Position numbers and translations under genes: made by a program
The notes under the pieces: model-generated
Databases searched by the model: none
What the model saw: the letters and a program-made list of their open reading frames with translations, nothing else
What the model was told of the DNA's origin: nothing
Shown: positions 30,536-42,158 of the stretch, in pieces
How the letters are laid out: each line of letters starts with the position of its first letter
Numbering within the stretch: the first letter of the stretch is position 1
DNA from: Neonectria sp. B-13
Lineage: Eukaryota > Ascomycota > Sordariomycetes > Hypocreales > Nectriaceae
DNA: 64,000 bases
Assembly (NCBI GenBank): GCA_002682825.1
Contig: NOKP01000011.1
Coordinates: 434,420-498,419 of the forward strand
Direction: 5' to 3'

Positions 30536-31132
30536 TCAAATACAGTCACCGGCTGAGGTTCCTGGTTCTTCAGAGACGGCGCCGGTCCAGACATCTCTAA
30601 TTGGCGGGTATTGAAATGCAAAGGTCCCGAACTGCGGCGTCCATGGAGACCCGAAAACGCTCAACGTCCGCTGATTGGCGAACTCGAGCGTCTTGGACGA
30701 GTTGTTCAGATAAATAAGGTCGTGCCACTCCAGGTCCGCGCGGGGTTGTCCCTCTGTTTCGCAGATCCTGTCCAGAAATCTCGCCACGTACTCAGGGTCG
30801 AGGAGCTTGTCGTGGTTCCCGGCAATCACAACTTTGTGTTTGTGCGGTAAGGACGCCAACCAGTCTAACTGCGCTTGCAGTTCTTCGAAGGAGCCATCGT
30901 TGGTGAGGTCGCCGGCGTGGAGAAGAAGGTCACCGTCGGGAACTTGAGGCTGGGTCTGGTGCGTGTCGGAGATACAGACGATGACGATGGGCTTGGAGCC
31001 ATCGGCAGGTAGGGAAGAGAGCCGGGACCTCCGACGGTGGAGCCAGCGTGCAAGGACAGCTGCAGGTTCGCGGCGGAACTTTTGCCACGGACTCAGCCGT
31101 GGGGGTGTCCGAGTTACGAGGCCGAGCGCCAT
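30536..31132 (-). pseudogene. Metallophosphoesterase, C-terminally truncated
   Basis: 198 residues from the ATG at 31132 (minus). Calcineurin-like metallophosphoesterase motifs are clear at the start: CISDTHQ (D-x-H), LLLHAGDLTN (GD) and VIAGNHDK (GNHD). Fungal relatives of this type run to about 280-320 residues and then have a THGPP-type His and a GHxH motif that complete the dinuclear metal site. Here the frame stops shortly after PPIRDVWTG, and neither motif follows in any frame. Immediately beyond the stop lies a laccase-like fragment. The truncation therefore looks like a rearrangement breakpoint, and the product is probably inactive. Confidence 0.65.
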
Positions 31133-32087
31133 CACATCTCGTCTCGAACAATGTAAACGTACCTAGGTATCTATGTGAGGCGGCTTGCAAGTTGCAACCG
31201 AGCACAACAACTTAATGGGTATGCCAGGTACCTGCGGTCCCGTGGGCCTCCACAGTCCACACCCTCTCTCAGAGCCAACATGATTTCTCGCTTGGTGGCG
31301 TTTCCATTGTCACTCTCTTCCTTGCTTCCTGAATGTTGATGGCAATCATTGCAGAGCATTAATGTTGCGAGTTTGGCCGATGTTCTGTGGCCTAGTAGGC
31401 GAGGAACCGGCGAGGGGACAAGACGATCGTCACTAGCATCATGTGTTCTCATCGTTGTATTTTGGGTGGGCGAGAGTTGGACCTTCTTGCAGAAAGGGAT
31501 TGTGCAGAATTGCAGGTAACAAGCAGCAAGCTACAGAAGGAATTTGCGCGTTTGGCAAACCAGCCATTACTAGCGAGACAAAGGTATTGGGCCGTGAGCA
31601 AGAGCTTTTGCGTTCCCTGATCTATTTTCTCATAATCATAACGCAATCCGCTGGGTTGAATGTAAATGCTAGCGAGTCATGGAGAAAGGTATCTTCATTC
31701 ATCTTCGGTGACTGTTTCGAGCTGACCAAGCGAGTCATCGCTGAACTGGTACAAACACCAAGCAACACCTTTTCAACCAAGTTCATCCTCTATAAAGACC
31801 ATGCCAAGAAACAACCATACCCCGATAAAACAATGCTCATTTGCTACTCGCCTCTCCGTTCGATCAGGCTTCGTCCATCTAGCACCTCCTTCCCCGTGGC
31901 CAAGAATCATCAAGAGCTAAACCACCTAAATCCATATCCAACAATTAGACGGTCGTGCTTGTGGGTGTGGTGATAGCCGTGATAAATGATCAATTGCATC
32001 ACATTACTGGCCGTCATAGGCGCGCTCCTGAGATGTCTAACCGCCGAGTTCGATACATCATTATCCTCAACGCCAGCTTGCCAATTT
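31133..32087. other. Intergenic boundary between accessory and core parts
   Basis: A 176-codon plus-strand open frame (31443-31973) has no recognisable domain and is probably chance. Otherwise this is the promoter side of the truncated phosphoesterase and the 3' flank of SEC21. Confidence 0.5.
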
Positions 32088-35083
32088 TTAATTGACGGAC
32101 GCAATCACAAGCTCTGCAACACCCTCCTCCTCGCTTCGCACTGTAATCTTCGTCGTAACACCTGATTTTGAAGAGTACGCCATCCGGACGTTGGCAACTA
32201 CCCGGCCACCACCAACAGTCTTGCCCAAGAGCTTGAGCGTGTGGGTTGTCTGGTTGACGGGAACATCGGTTCCTTCCAGTGGTTGCAGTGACAGCGTTTT
32301 GGTAAGTTGCTCGGTAGCCTCTGTTTCACTTGTTAGCCTCGTCACATATCACATGGAGGGGTCTCAACGTACCGGCAATGCTGTTGATGCTGCTCAATTG
32401 GAAAGTCTCCTCGGCCTCCTCGCCAGAGGCGCCAACCTGCTCCCAGATGTGGCTGAAGTTGCCAGCAAATGCGGGGATCACGTAGTCACTACCAGCGAGG
32501 TCGAACTCAGACACCTCATACTCGTCGTCATAGCCGCTGTCCTCAGGATCGCCGGTGGAGGGGTCAATTTCCTTGCTAGTGAACTTGAGGATGTTGGAGA
32601 AAGTCGAAACGGGCAGGGAACCCTCTCCGTTAAGCTTCTTGAAAGCAACGTACACCTTTCCAGGCTCGTCAGTGGGAAGCTTCTCGGCCTGAATGATGAA
32701 AACCTCTTCGAGATCTTCGTCGTCTGACGGAGTAGCGACAATGGACACATTCTCCAGCACAGTATCAGGGAGAGTGTTCTTGACCTCGTACTGAAGCACA
32801 ATGTGCTCCTTGAAGATGTGCTTCACCAGAGTAACAACGTACTCGGTCTCGGCCTCGGTAAGCTCAATGAGGGGAGAAGACTTGAGCACGCTGCCAAACT
32901 CCTTCATCTCGGGAATGTCCATAAGCTCTTGGGCGTACTTCTGGGCCTGGGCAGACGCAGATGCCGCTGCCTCCGCGCCAGTCGAGGCGGACTTGGTAGG
33001 ACCGGCCTTGGGGGCCTTGAGCGTGGGGGTGGTGGCGGTCAGCTTCTTCGTGCGGTCCTCGGCATCGGCCTGCTCCCGGGTGACAATAGGGATCTTGGAG
33101 ATATCGAAAGGTGCGTCGAAAGCAGATTTGTCGTCCGAAGTGACGTACATGACAAGCTGCTGCTCGAAGTACGGGAGGGAAAACATGTTTTCTACATCGA
33201 GTTAGGAACATCGCAGACAGAAATATGGTGGAGGTCTTACCGTTCTTGACGAATCGAATCGCCATCTCGTCATCATCCTCGGCCATAAGCTTGAGGTTAA
33301 GAGCAGCACGGTCTCTAACCTCGTCATCAACATCATCCAGGCATCGAGTGAGCAGAACCTTGACGCTCTTCTTGACCTCGGGATCCGACTGGCCAACACC
33401 GAACTTGGCCAGGGCGGTAACAGCAGCAGCTCGCACGATAGCATTCTCGAGCACAACACGGTTGTAGATATATCGAATGTACTTGGTTGGTTGGGCGGTC
33501 TTGGGGCCCTCGAGACCAATGAGATGCAGAATTCGAACAGCCAGCTTGGTAAACTCGCAGTCCTCAATAAACTCGCACAGATGCGCGAGCGCCTCGTCCT
33601 TGGAATCCGGAACAAACTTGATCAGGTCGAACATGCTCTCAACAACAGCCCGCTTGAAGTCGTAGCCACCCTCGTCACGCAGAATGCCGCTGAGGAAAGT
33701 AAGCATGCCAGCCTGCTTGCTGGGAAACTTCAGGCAGAGCGTTCGGATAGCCTCAACAATGGTGATCTTAAACTCGTCGGTAATTTCGGACATGAAGGTC
33801 GAAATCTGCTTCATTAATCGGTCGACGCTAGCCTCGTTGCCGGTCTTGAGCAGGGTGGTGATGGCGAAAGTAGCGATGGATCGGTTGCTGTTGGAGATGA
33901 GAAGCTCGATGTCGTGGTTGCACACAAGAACAGCGTTGGGCTTGAAGGAAGCAAAGTTGTGGAGAATACGCAGAGCGGCGAACTTGGTGACGGCTCGGGG
34001 AGAAGTCAAGAAGAGTTGCAGAACGTGCACGGCCTGCGTGACCTCGGCGTCGGTAACGTCTCGCATGTCGCAAATGGCCTTGGCGGCTTCGAAGTTGACC
34101 ATCTCGCTCTTATGTCGCAACCAGCTGTCCAGGAGCTGCATCATGGGCTTCCTCAATGAGGGGTCCTCCTCGGCGAGCTGGGCAGCAAGTCGAACGAGCA
34201 TAACAATAGCGGCAGGGTTCTTAAGGGCACCGGCAGCACCGAACTGCTGAACCATCTTGACCAGGGCCATGCGATCGTGCATGCGCATCTGGTACAGGAG
34301 CCCAACGGCGTGATATTGTGACATGGTCGAGTGGTTCATGGGAATCTGGCTGCTGGAGGTAGAGAAGCCGAGGGAGAAGCCACCGGAGGACTTGCTTGAA
34401 GCGGCAGCTTCTTGGGTCTCGCTTTGCCATCGTCGAACGACATCCTTAGCGATCGGGAGCAGGTGGTAGGAGGAAACCAGGGCAGCGGAAGATACCGAGG
34501 GGTTCTTATCCACGATCGCAGTCTTCATGACACGCTCGATGGACTGGACGGTGGTGGCCTTAAGGTCTGGTCAGCATCCAAGGGTCCGGCCAAGGGGTAC
34601 GGCGGAGGCTGTCCCAGCTCAGGCAACCTACATCGATGATTCGGCAGAGGGCGCGAATGGCGTTGGGTCTGTAAATAGCGTCGGTGCTGCCGCCAGTATC
34701 CTTCATGATGGTGCTAGTGACCATGATAATGTCCTCGGCGGAGTTGGCGAGCTCCTTGATGACAAGGTGGACCATCTGGCGGAGGCTGGCATCCTTGTTC
34801 TGGAACAGCTTCGAGATGCCGAAGAAGAGGGTCGTGGCTTCGTTGGTCGGGAACTTCTCCCCGGTGTAGAGGAGAAGGGCGATCTTGGTAAGGAGAATGC
34901 GACATCGTCGGGGTTGGATAGGGGAGCTGTTGAAGAGACGTGCTGTCCGCCAGTTTAGCTTCAAGCGTGGGGGAATCGGACGGGTAGGGGAATTGCGCGC
35001 GACGAACCTTCCTGGAACACCTGGGTGCGGTCTACCCTCACCAGCCCGAGGTCTGCGTCTTCGTCCTTCTTGCCGTAACTCAT
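32088..35083 (-). CDS. SEC21: Coatomer subunit gamma (gamma-COP)
   Basis: Five minus-strand exons (35083-35008, 34942-34632, 34558-33241, 33191-32373, 32320-32088) join in frame to 918 residues, the usual size for fungal gamma-COP. The N-terminus (MSYGKKDEDADLGLVRVDRTQVFQEARLFNSS…, split by the first intron) and the adaptin-like HEAT solenoid (e.g. RALCRIIDATTVQSIERVMK) are characteristic. A Ser/Ala/Lys-rich linker (about 560-620) precedes the gamma-adaptin-like appendage at the C-terminus. Gamma-COP belongs to the F-subcomplex of COPI, which coats vesicles for Golgi-to-ER transport. The gene is essential in yeast. It is divergently arranged with ATP12, sharing about 820 bp upstream. Confidence 0.96.
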
Positions 35084-35902
35084 GCTGGGCAGCTGGGTTG
35101 GGGAGTCTGGTGGAGAGTGACTTGGTGGTTTGGCCCGGTCTCGAGAATCACCACGTCGCAGTTACGCTCAGGGATGGGATGGTGCCTCGTCACGTGATCC
35201 TTATCGGTGTCTTATCGGTACAGGGATTCGTGTCAACTTTCAACACGAATGGCATCTAAGGTGAAAGAAGCCTCTCAGAATAATTGCTTCCCTTCAAGTC
35301 GTGACTCAATATCTTTCTTGGGCGATTTTCAATTGCATCCAAATGATACCAGACAATCTCTAGCATCAGAGTGCACTGTGTGAATTTATTGTTGGCTGTA
35401 CCTATCGAGGTGCATCCGCCCTCAACAAGACTCCATGATAGGTGTATTCAGCATTAGTACATGATACCAACATATAGCTCAAGGTTTCTTTACACTAAAT
35501 GATCTTCCTATTCTCTTTCTCTGATGCTTGAAGCGGCTTCTTTTCAATACCGATGGAGAGTGGACGAGTTTCTCGCTATGGCGGGGAGTACGATACTTCG
35601 GCACAAGTACCTACAAGTATTACATATCTCACATCAGCTCTTCGAGGAGCATCTAAAGTCCAGTTAGAACTTTTAATGTGTGTTTCACAACCTGAACTTT
35701 TAGTAGCCAATCCAAACACCCTCACAGAACTCCAATGGCCATCGTGGGCCAGATGCTGTAACGTGACGTGACATCATGCTCAATGCCGAATCTCCACTCC
35801 CGCATCTCCGAGTCCTCAGCCGGACCCAATTTTCGCGCTGCAGCTTCACAGCTCTTCAGCCTGCCATCCCTCTGACAAATCCCACCACAAAACCCGCCCA
35901 AC
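35084..35902. promoter_or_regulatory. Shared divergent promoter region of SEC21 and ATP12
   Basis: About 820 bp between two head-to-head start codons. AT-rich in the middle (35280-35560), with no coding signal and no clear TATA box near either start, as is common for housekeeping genes. The region probably contains both promoters. Confidence 0.5.
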
Positions 35903-37105
35903 ATGAAGGCTGCGATGCGATTGCCCCTGCGGCTGGCGCCCCGGCGTGCCAATGCCCCCGTCTTCCTCCGTTCGATTCACTCCACGGTCGCGAAGCCGGC
36001 CAACGTCGCTCCGATCGTCGGCACCGGCCCGCCGCCTGAGCCCCCGAGCGAGCCTCCGAGCGCCACCGAGGTGAATGTGCACCAGCGTGTCGCCAGGAGG
36101 CGGAGGCAGGCGGAGATGCTGAAGCATGCCAAGGAGCTTCGCAGCGTGAGCGCTGGCAAGTCCGGTACTCTGACGAAGAGGTTCTGGAAGGATGTTATGG
36201 TCAAGGAAGTGAACGGTAAGTTGGGACGAGTGCTGCCATATCCGGTGACGGCGGCACGACAACTGGGGAATCTAGTCGAACATGGCTAATGCGTGTCATG
36301 AATAGGAGCCCTAGAAGTTCATCTCGACACACGGCCTCTACGTCACCCCAACACGAAGGAGGTTGTTCGCCTCCCGCTCACGAAGCCCGACCTCGCATCC
36401 GCCCTCGCGCTGGAATGGGACCTCCTAACGTCCGCTCAAGACACGACCAGACAGCATCTGATCCCGCTCACCAGTCTCGTGTGCCGAGCAGTTGACATCG
36501 CAGCAGCTGATGCGGAGGCTGAGTCTGCAACATCGGAGGTTCGAAGCTTCATCGCAACGAGCCTGTTGAAATATCTGGACACGGACTCGATCCTTTGCTG
36601 GGCGCCGCCGGCCGGAGAGTACGACAGAAGGAACGATGCGGGAGAGTCGCTCCGGGACGTTCAGAAGCGCACGGCCGAGGAGATCGTGTCGTTCATGACG
36701 ACGCACGTCTGGCCGGGCGTCACGATCAGGCCTGTCCTAGATGGCCACGAGATCTTCCCTCGGGACCAAGAACCCGGCGTGCGCGAGGTGATCCAGGGCT
36801 GGGTCGTCGGCCTCGACGCCTGGGAGATCACCGGGCTGGAGCGGAGCGTGCTGGCGGGCAAGAGTTTTATCGCGGCAGCGCGGTTCATCACGGAGTGGAG
36901 CAACGGCTCGGTGGGCAGGGGCCATCACAACACGGGCAACAAGTTCGGCGTGGAGGAAGCGGCCGCGGCTACGAACCTGGAGGTCGGCTGGCAGACGAGC
37001 CAGTGGGGAGAGGTGGAGGACACGCACGACGTCAGCAATGAGGATGTGAGGAGGCAACTGGGCAGCGCTGCGCTGCTGGTGTCTGGGACTTCGGAGCGTT
37101 CGTAA
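35903..37105 (+). CDS. ATP12: Mitochondrial F1-ATPase assembly chaperone Atp12
   Basis: Exons 35903-36215 and 36306-37105 (90-bp intron) encode 370 residues. The N-terminus is Arg/Ala-rich without acids for about 40 residues (MKAAMRLPLRLAPRRANAPVF), a mitochondrial presequence. The ATP12 domain follows: FWKDVMVKEVNG, LEVHLDTRPL, LPLTKPDLASALALEWD, LLKYLDTDSILCWAP, then a helical C-terminal region with WEITGLERSVLAGKS. Atp12 binds the F1 alpha subunit in the matrix and is needed to build the alpha3-beta3 ring. It is single-domain and of the expected length for filamentous fungi, where presequences and linkers are longer than in yeast. Confidence 0.93.
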
Positions 37106-38846
37106 AGAAGCTTTTGCCCATTGCAGAATGAGTGACGGAGGGTACGACCACTTACGCCAGTATTGTCGGGCTTGTACACTACGGTTCAAAAGCATGTACT
37201 ATGTAAAAACAAGTCTGTGAAATGAGAAGATGAGTAAAAGTACAAGATACAACAGAGGAGCAATCTTCTAGTTGATACATGTTGATGTCAGTGGTGAATT
37301 GGTTGTAGTCGATGAGTGCTCGTATTCAGGGCCAAGCAGATTGTGGAGGCGTTGTGTGACGCGGATGGTTGATGAAATTGCTCTTTTGGCGTGCGGCAAC
37401 TAACAGGGGCCTTCCATGCACACTCAATTGGGTTGCGGGCTTGAGATAAGTACCTAAGTAGAAACTGCAAACATGTCCCTGATCAATAGGTTCGGATCAT
37501 GATATTCACGACAGTCCGGAATGGAGAACGGATTGCTTACTGCAGTGCCTAATGTCGGCTCATTTGCATCCGCGTCTTGGCGAGAAACAAATAGGCTCAC
37601 GGGAACCAGGTTGAAGGTTCCACTCGGTGCGTCCCACGTGTCCCATGTCTCCCTAGAGCCCAGACAGACTCAGGTCCAACAAGGACAGCTCGGAGCCTTC
37701 AACCCTAACCCGCAGCTTAAGTCGACCTCCTCAGGTCTCCTCCGCACGTCTTGTATCCGTACATTGTCTACGGATAGACTACGGTACATGGCGTCTTTCT
37801 AATGAGCCGCACATACGACACCTTTGCCACCGACTGCCCGAATCGAGTGGCCACAGCGTGGTGTCAGCAAATCATGGGCTGTCGGAGTAAGTCACACTGC
37901 TTCTGCTGTTCCGGTAAGGTCGGGTAAGCGAGCAAGGGAGCATGGCCTCGTTCCCAGCAACGCTAATCTCTCACCCGGACGAGTTAGCTCGCCCAGCAAG
38001 GCGGAGTCGGGGATAGCCCATGGAGCCCTGTGGAGGAAGGATCGCGCCTCTAGCTGAAACAGGGACGAGGAGAGAAGCCTTTGGCCTTTGGCCTTTGGTC
38101 TTTGGTGTTGCTGTCGGCTGACTGGGAGGCATCAACAGAACGGTGGAAAGGGTTGCGCCTCTAGATCTCATGCACACACGACTATCGGGACCTGCGTTTG
38201 TTACTAGTACTACTGGCGTACATGGTAAGAAGATGCACTCCTCGTACAGAGACAAATTGCTGGAACGTGCATCAAGTGCATCGACAGCCGGCGGCTAACT
38301 GCATCCCGTCAGTCAGCTGCAGACTGCAGAGCTCCCGCAGCAATTCAACTCCATCCCCTTCCCTGCAAGCACCCAGCGGATGACAGGAGAGCTGATGGTG
38401 TTTGGCCGTGTTCAACTCCCCCAATTAAGGCTTTTCTCTTGGCACCGCTTTTAGTGCCCCTCCACGGCCTGGGCGCCCATGCACAGCCGCCACCGGGGCC
38501 ACCGACAGGGGCCAACTTCTGGAGGGTTTCCGACGCGCCCCAGGAGGCCAAGACCAGGCACACCACCTCTACTTCGACTCGGATCCTGTTTGGACGGCGC
38601 TGGCGCGGGTCTACGACGTACTTGGTGCAGTAGTACCAAGTAGCATCCAAGATCCATGCGGCCCAGATTGCAATGTGATACAAATAAAGGTGGCCGCGGG
38701 CCCTGGTCCGGTCGGTCTGGTGGCTTTCCCCGTCGACTGTCTGTTAGTTTGTTGTTTGCTCCCAGACCTCCGGACTCGTCGATCCAAACATTTCCCAAGC
38801 CGGCTTCGACGACAAGACACCCAAGCCACGAACCTCGAACTCGACA
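37106..38846. other. Intergenic, short tandem repeat, no gene seen
   Basis: No gene recognised. Positions about 38078-38106 hold a short tandem tract of 'tttggcc' units (four copies, the last altered to 'tttggtc'). The last 150 bases are the probable leader of the aspartic protease gene. Minus-strand open frames at 38450-39356 overlap the protease gene and are by-products of GC-rich codons. Confidence 0.5.
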
Positions 38847-40643
38847 ATGCGGTGGACGACTTGGGGCCCGGCGTTGGCCGTCCTCGGCGCCAGCTCCTGC
38901 GTGCGCGCCGTCAACTTCCCTCGCGCCGTCTCCGGCAAGGGCTTCCTCTCCGTGCCCGTCGGGACCGTCGACAAGCCCAAGAAGGACAAGGGCAAGCGAG
39001 CCGACGAAGAGGGCACGATCTTGCAGCAGTTGGAGAACATGGACTTCTTCTACGCAGCAGAGAGTGAGTTTCCCCACTTTATTAGAGTTGACTTGCCGCA
39101 TCTTCCCCCGGTAGCTTGGAGCTCCAGGTTCACGCATTCCATGAGACTGACCACTGAAGCAATAAGTCGACATCGGCGAACCGCCGCAATCCGTCGTCGT
39201 CCTCGTCGACACGGGCTCCAACGAACTCTGGGTCAACCCCGAGTGTGAAAACGCCCCCTCCGACTCGCAATACTCCCAATGCGTCGGCTTCGGCGAGTAC
39301 GACCCTGACAAGTCCGAGACTCCCCCCATCGGGCCCTTCGGCCGCGAGACGATCAACTACGGCGACGCCTCGGACCCCACGACGCACACCTCGGCCACGA
39401 TCCGCTACTACACCGATACCCTGACCTTTGGCGACTCGCAGATCCTCAACCAGACCTTCGGCATCGTCATCCAGAGCGATGGCATCTCCCAGGGCATCAT
39501 GGGCCTGTCGCCCGACCTGGAGGGCGGCTTCGACAGCGACAAGCCCTACACCCTGTTGCTCAGCTCCATGGCCGAGCAGGGCCTCATCGAGAGCCGCGTC
39601 TTCTCGCTCGACCTCCGCCGCTCCGAGTCGAGCACCGGCGCCGTCATCTACGGCGGCCTGGACCGGAACAAGTTCATCGGCGCGTTAGAGCCGGTCGACA
39701 TCGTCCGCGGCGAGGGCGGCGAGTACCGTCTGGCCGTGCACCTCACCAGCCTGGGCATCACCATCGATGAGTCGAAGGAGTTTAACCTCGACGAGGACGA
39801 CACGAACGTCATGCTGGACTCGGGCACCACCATCACCCGCATGCACTACTCGGCCGCCTACCCGATCCTCCGAGCGCTAGATGCGGAGGACGACGGCGAG
39901 GGCTTCTACATCACGCGGTGCTCGTACCGCAACCGTGCCGGCAGCGTCGACTTTGGCTTCGGCCGCAAGATCATCCAAGTGCCCTTCAGCGACTTCATCC
40001 TCGACATCGGGGGGTCCGACACCTGGTGCTACATCGGCCTCGTCGTCACCACGGACCAACAGATCCTCGGCGATTCGGTGCTTAGGGCTGGATACTTCAT
40101 CTTCGACTGGGACAATGAGCAGGTCCACGTCGCCCAGGCTGCCAACTGCGGCAAGGACGATATTATCGCCATCGGATCGGGCACAGATGCCGTTCCCGAC
40201 GTTACGGGCAACTGCAAGGAGAGCGACGCCACTGCCACGAGGTCAGACGATGCCACTTCTGCTTCTGTAAGTGCTCTTCTATACTATCTTTCAGCTTCTC
40301 CAGACTTCCCTAATCAGGATACTTGGCCATGCTGTACCGGAACCTCAGCTAACACCCATCGCAGGAACAAGTCTCCAGGACGGCCACCCTGCCTACCGAA
40401 GCCTACACGACGACCTTCGTCATCACGTCGTGCCCCATGTTTGACATGGACTGCGAGACCGGTCTGACCACCACACAGACGATTGGCCCAGCACGGGCAA
40501 CGGTTACTGTCACTGCGGGGGCGTCGGCGTCGGCAACCGGTAGCAGCGACGACGACGACGATTCGGCCGCTGGACAGACGATGCCAATGGGCTGGGTCCT
40601 TGCGGTTCTCGGATCGTTTGCCATTGGATACAACCTGGCATAG
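38847..40643 (+). CDS. GPI-anchored aspartic protease (yapsin-like)
   Basis: Exons 38847-39063, 39167-40266 and 40365-40643 encode 531 residues. A signal peptide (about 1-21) and a short basic pro-segment (KPKKDKGKR) precede the pepsin-like core. The catalytic motifs are DTGS (Asp87) and DSGT (Asp290), and the core ends near a disulfide-type region (CYIGLV…CGKD). A Ser/Thr/Asp-rich stem (about 430-500) and a C-terminal hydrophobic segment (MGWVLAVLGSFAIGYNLA) form a GPI-attachment signal. This is the yapsin/candidapepsin-like arrangement, used for shedding and processing wall and secreted proteins at the cell surface. The first intron uses an AAG acceptor, fixed by frame: it restores the family's IDIG(E/T)PPQ strand. 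Confidence 0.88.
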
Positions 40644-42158
40644 ACATGGGCAGCATTTTACGATGGGTTTCTGTGTATATTTGGGACGACATTTACAACC
40701 GCACGTATGGGAGTGGCCTATATAGATACATACATGGCAGAGCGCCGTCTGATTTCACTGGCATTTAATATGATATTACATCAAAAAGGCCAGGTACACG
40801 ATGAGGCTGTACGTTTAGTGCCACGTAGTGTACTTTATTAAGTTTCCATGTTTCTTCTCATTTTCCGCAGGCGCACGAGAGCACGAGAACTGGAACCCCA
40901 AATCAGCGGGCGGCCTCCGAGAGGTTCGCCACCCTCCACCATGTGGGGTTACCCCAATAGCGGTCACGGAGTCGCGATCGACGGCGTCATTGAAGGTTGG
41001 AACAACCGGTTCTGCCGGAGGGTACCAAGATCGATCTCGGTGTCAAGCGTCAGGGCAACATGACCCAGCTAGGTAAGCAATGTCACAAAGAATTGCCTAT
41101 TTCGCAACGGTATGCAACGGCAGTCACACAGAGTGAGATTTTAGATGCACGAGCCTAGTTGGGGATTTGGAGAGCTTATTCCAACATCAGGCTTGGACTT
41201 TGCTCAAGTGCATAATTAATGGAAGCCGCAAGACCGAGTCGAAGGCGGCTTTAAGACGTCATGGCGAAGGAAATGCCTGCAATGATTTGAAATGTCGTCG
41301 GCGCAAGATGCCGCGAGAGCCACACGGAGGCTGCGGCTGAGACGAAATGGAGCGGAGGCTTGATTCGTCCGAACCCACTTGCCGAGGCACCGACTTGACC
41401 CACACGGCGATTGCCTCTGTGCGTCTGTGTCTCCAACCTCTCCATCCAGCATGACTCGGGAATCCGGGATGCGCTGTGCCATGCGACCCTGGAAAGTTGA
41501 GCGTCGACCTTCGATATTCACAGCGGAACGCACGGTTATGGCTGGAGACCATACATAACCTCGGCAAAGCAGCTCGGAGAGGAGAGGAGCCTCATACCTG
41601 ACGGGAGTGACGAGCCACGACGGAGGGTTTGAAGACTACAGTCAACTCCCAGCACGTCGACAATTCGGGGTAAATTGGTGCCTCTTTGGCAACCAGTTGG
41701 AATCGCGACAGCGGCCATTGGCGTTACCGTCTTCCTCGGCCGCGGTTTGTGGAGCTTCCCCCACCGCTGTGCTACGTGCTACGTGCTACGTGCTACGTGC
41801 TACATACGGACGGCAACGAGTCCCAGAATGCGGAGAAGGTGGGGATGGTCTAAGCGCTTTTCCCCAGCTTTCTTGGACGGAAACGGTGAACATATTGCTG
41901 AGGACGAGGCAATGGATGCGCCAGCCGAGGTGAGTTGCCGTACTGCTTTACACTATTGTTCCGTCCCTATTCGTACAAGTAGAATGCATCTCGTCGCTCA
42001 GGCCTGCCGCCGCGTCCCTTCAGTTTCCCTTCCATCTTTCCCATCTGCTCCCTAGCCTTCTCCTCTCCGCCAACAACTTTCTTATTGATACCCCTAATTT
42101 ATTCGCTCCCATTTACTATCCACGCATTCACTACAGCTCTCCCGCAGCCTCGCACGCA
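40644..42158. other. Intergenic with a 7-bp tandem repeat
   Basis: No gene recognised. At about 41769-41802 the 7-mer 'gtgctac' repeats five times without spacing ('gtgctacgtgctacgtgcta' and on), a minisatellite-like tract. Positions 41950-42158 are pyrimidine-rich and are the probable leader of the CoA-ligase gene. Confidence 0.5.
41769..41803 (+). repeat. 7-bp tandem repeat (GTGCTAC)5
   Basis: Five uninterrupted copies of gtgctac, flanked by 'ccaccgct' and 'atacgg'. It lies about 360 bp upstream of the CoA-ligase start, inside its likely promoter. Copy number is probably variable between strains. Confidence 0.85.

Noticed and set aside
31443..31973. 176-codon plus-strand open frame near the accessory/core boundary
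   Set aside because: No domain, weak composition, and a TATA-like 'ctataaag' lies inside it rather than upstream. Left as unproven.
32803..34250. Several plus-strand open frames of 100-190 codons
   Set aside because: They are shadows of the SEC21 exons on the other strand.
38451..39356. 301-codon minus-strand open frame
   Set aside because: It overlaps the start of the aspartic protease gene antisense and has no recognisable feature.
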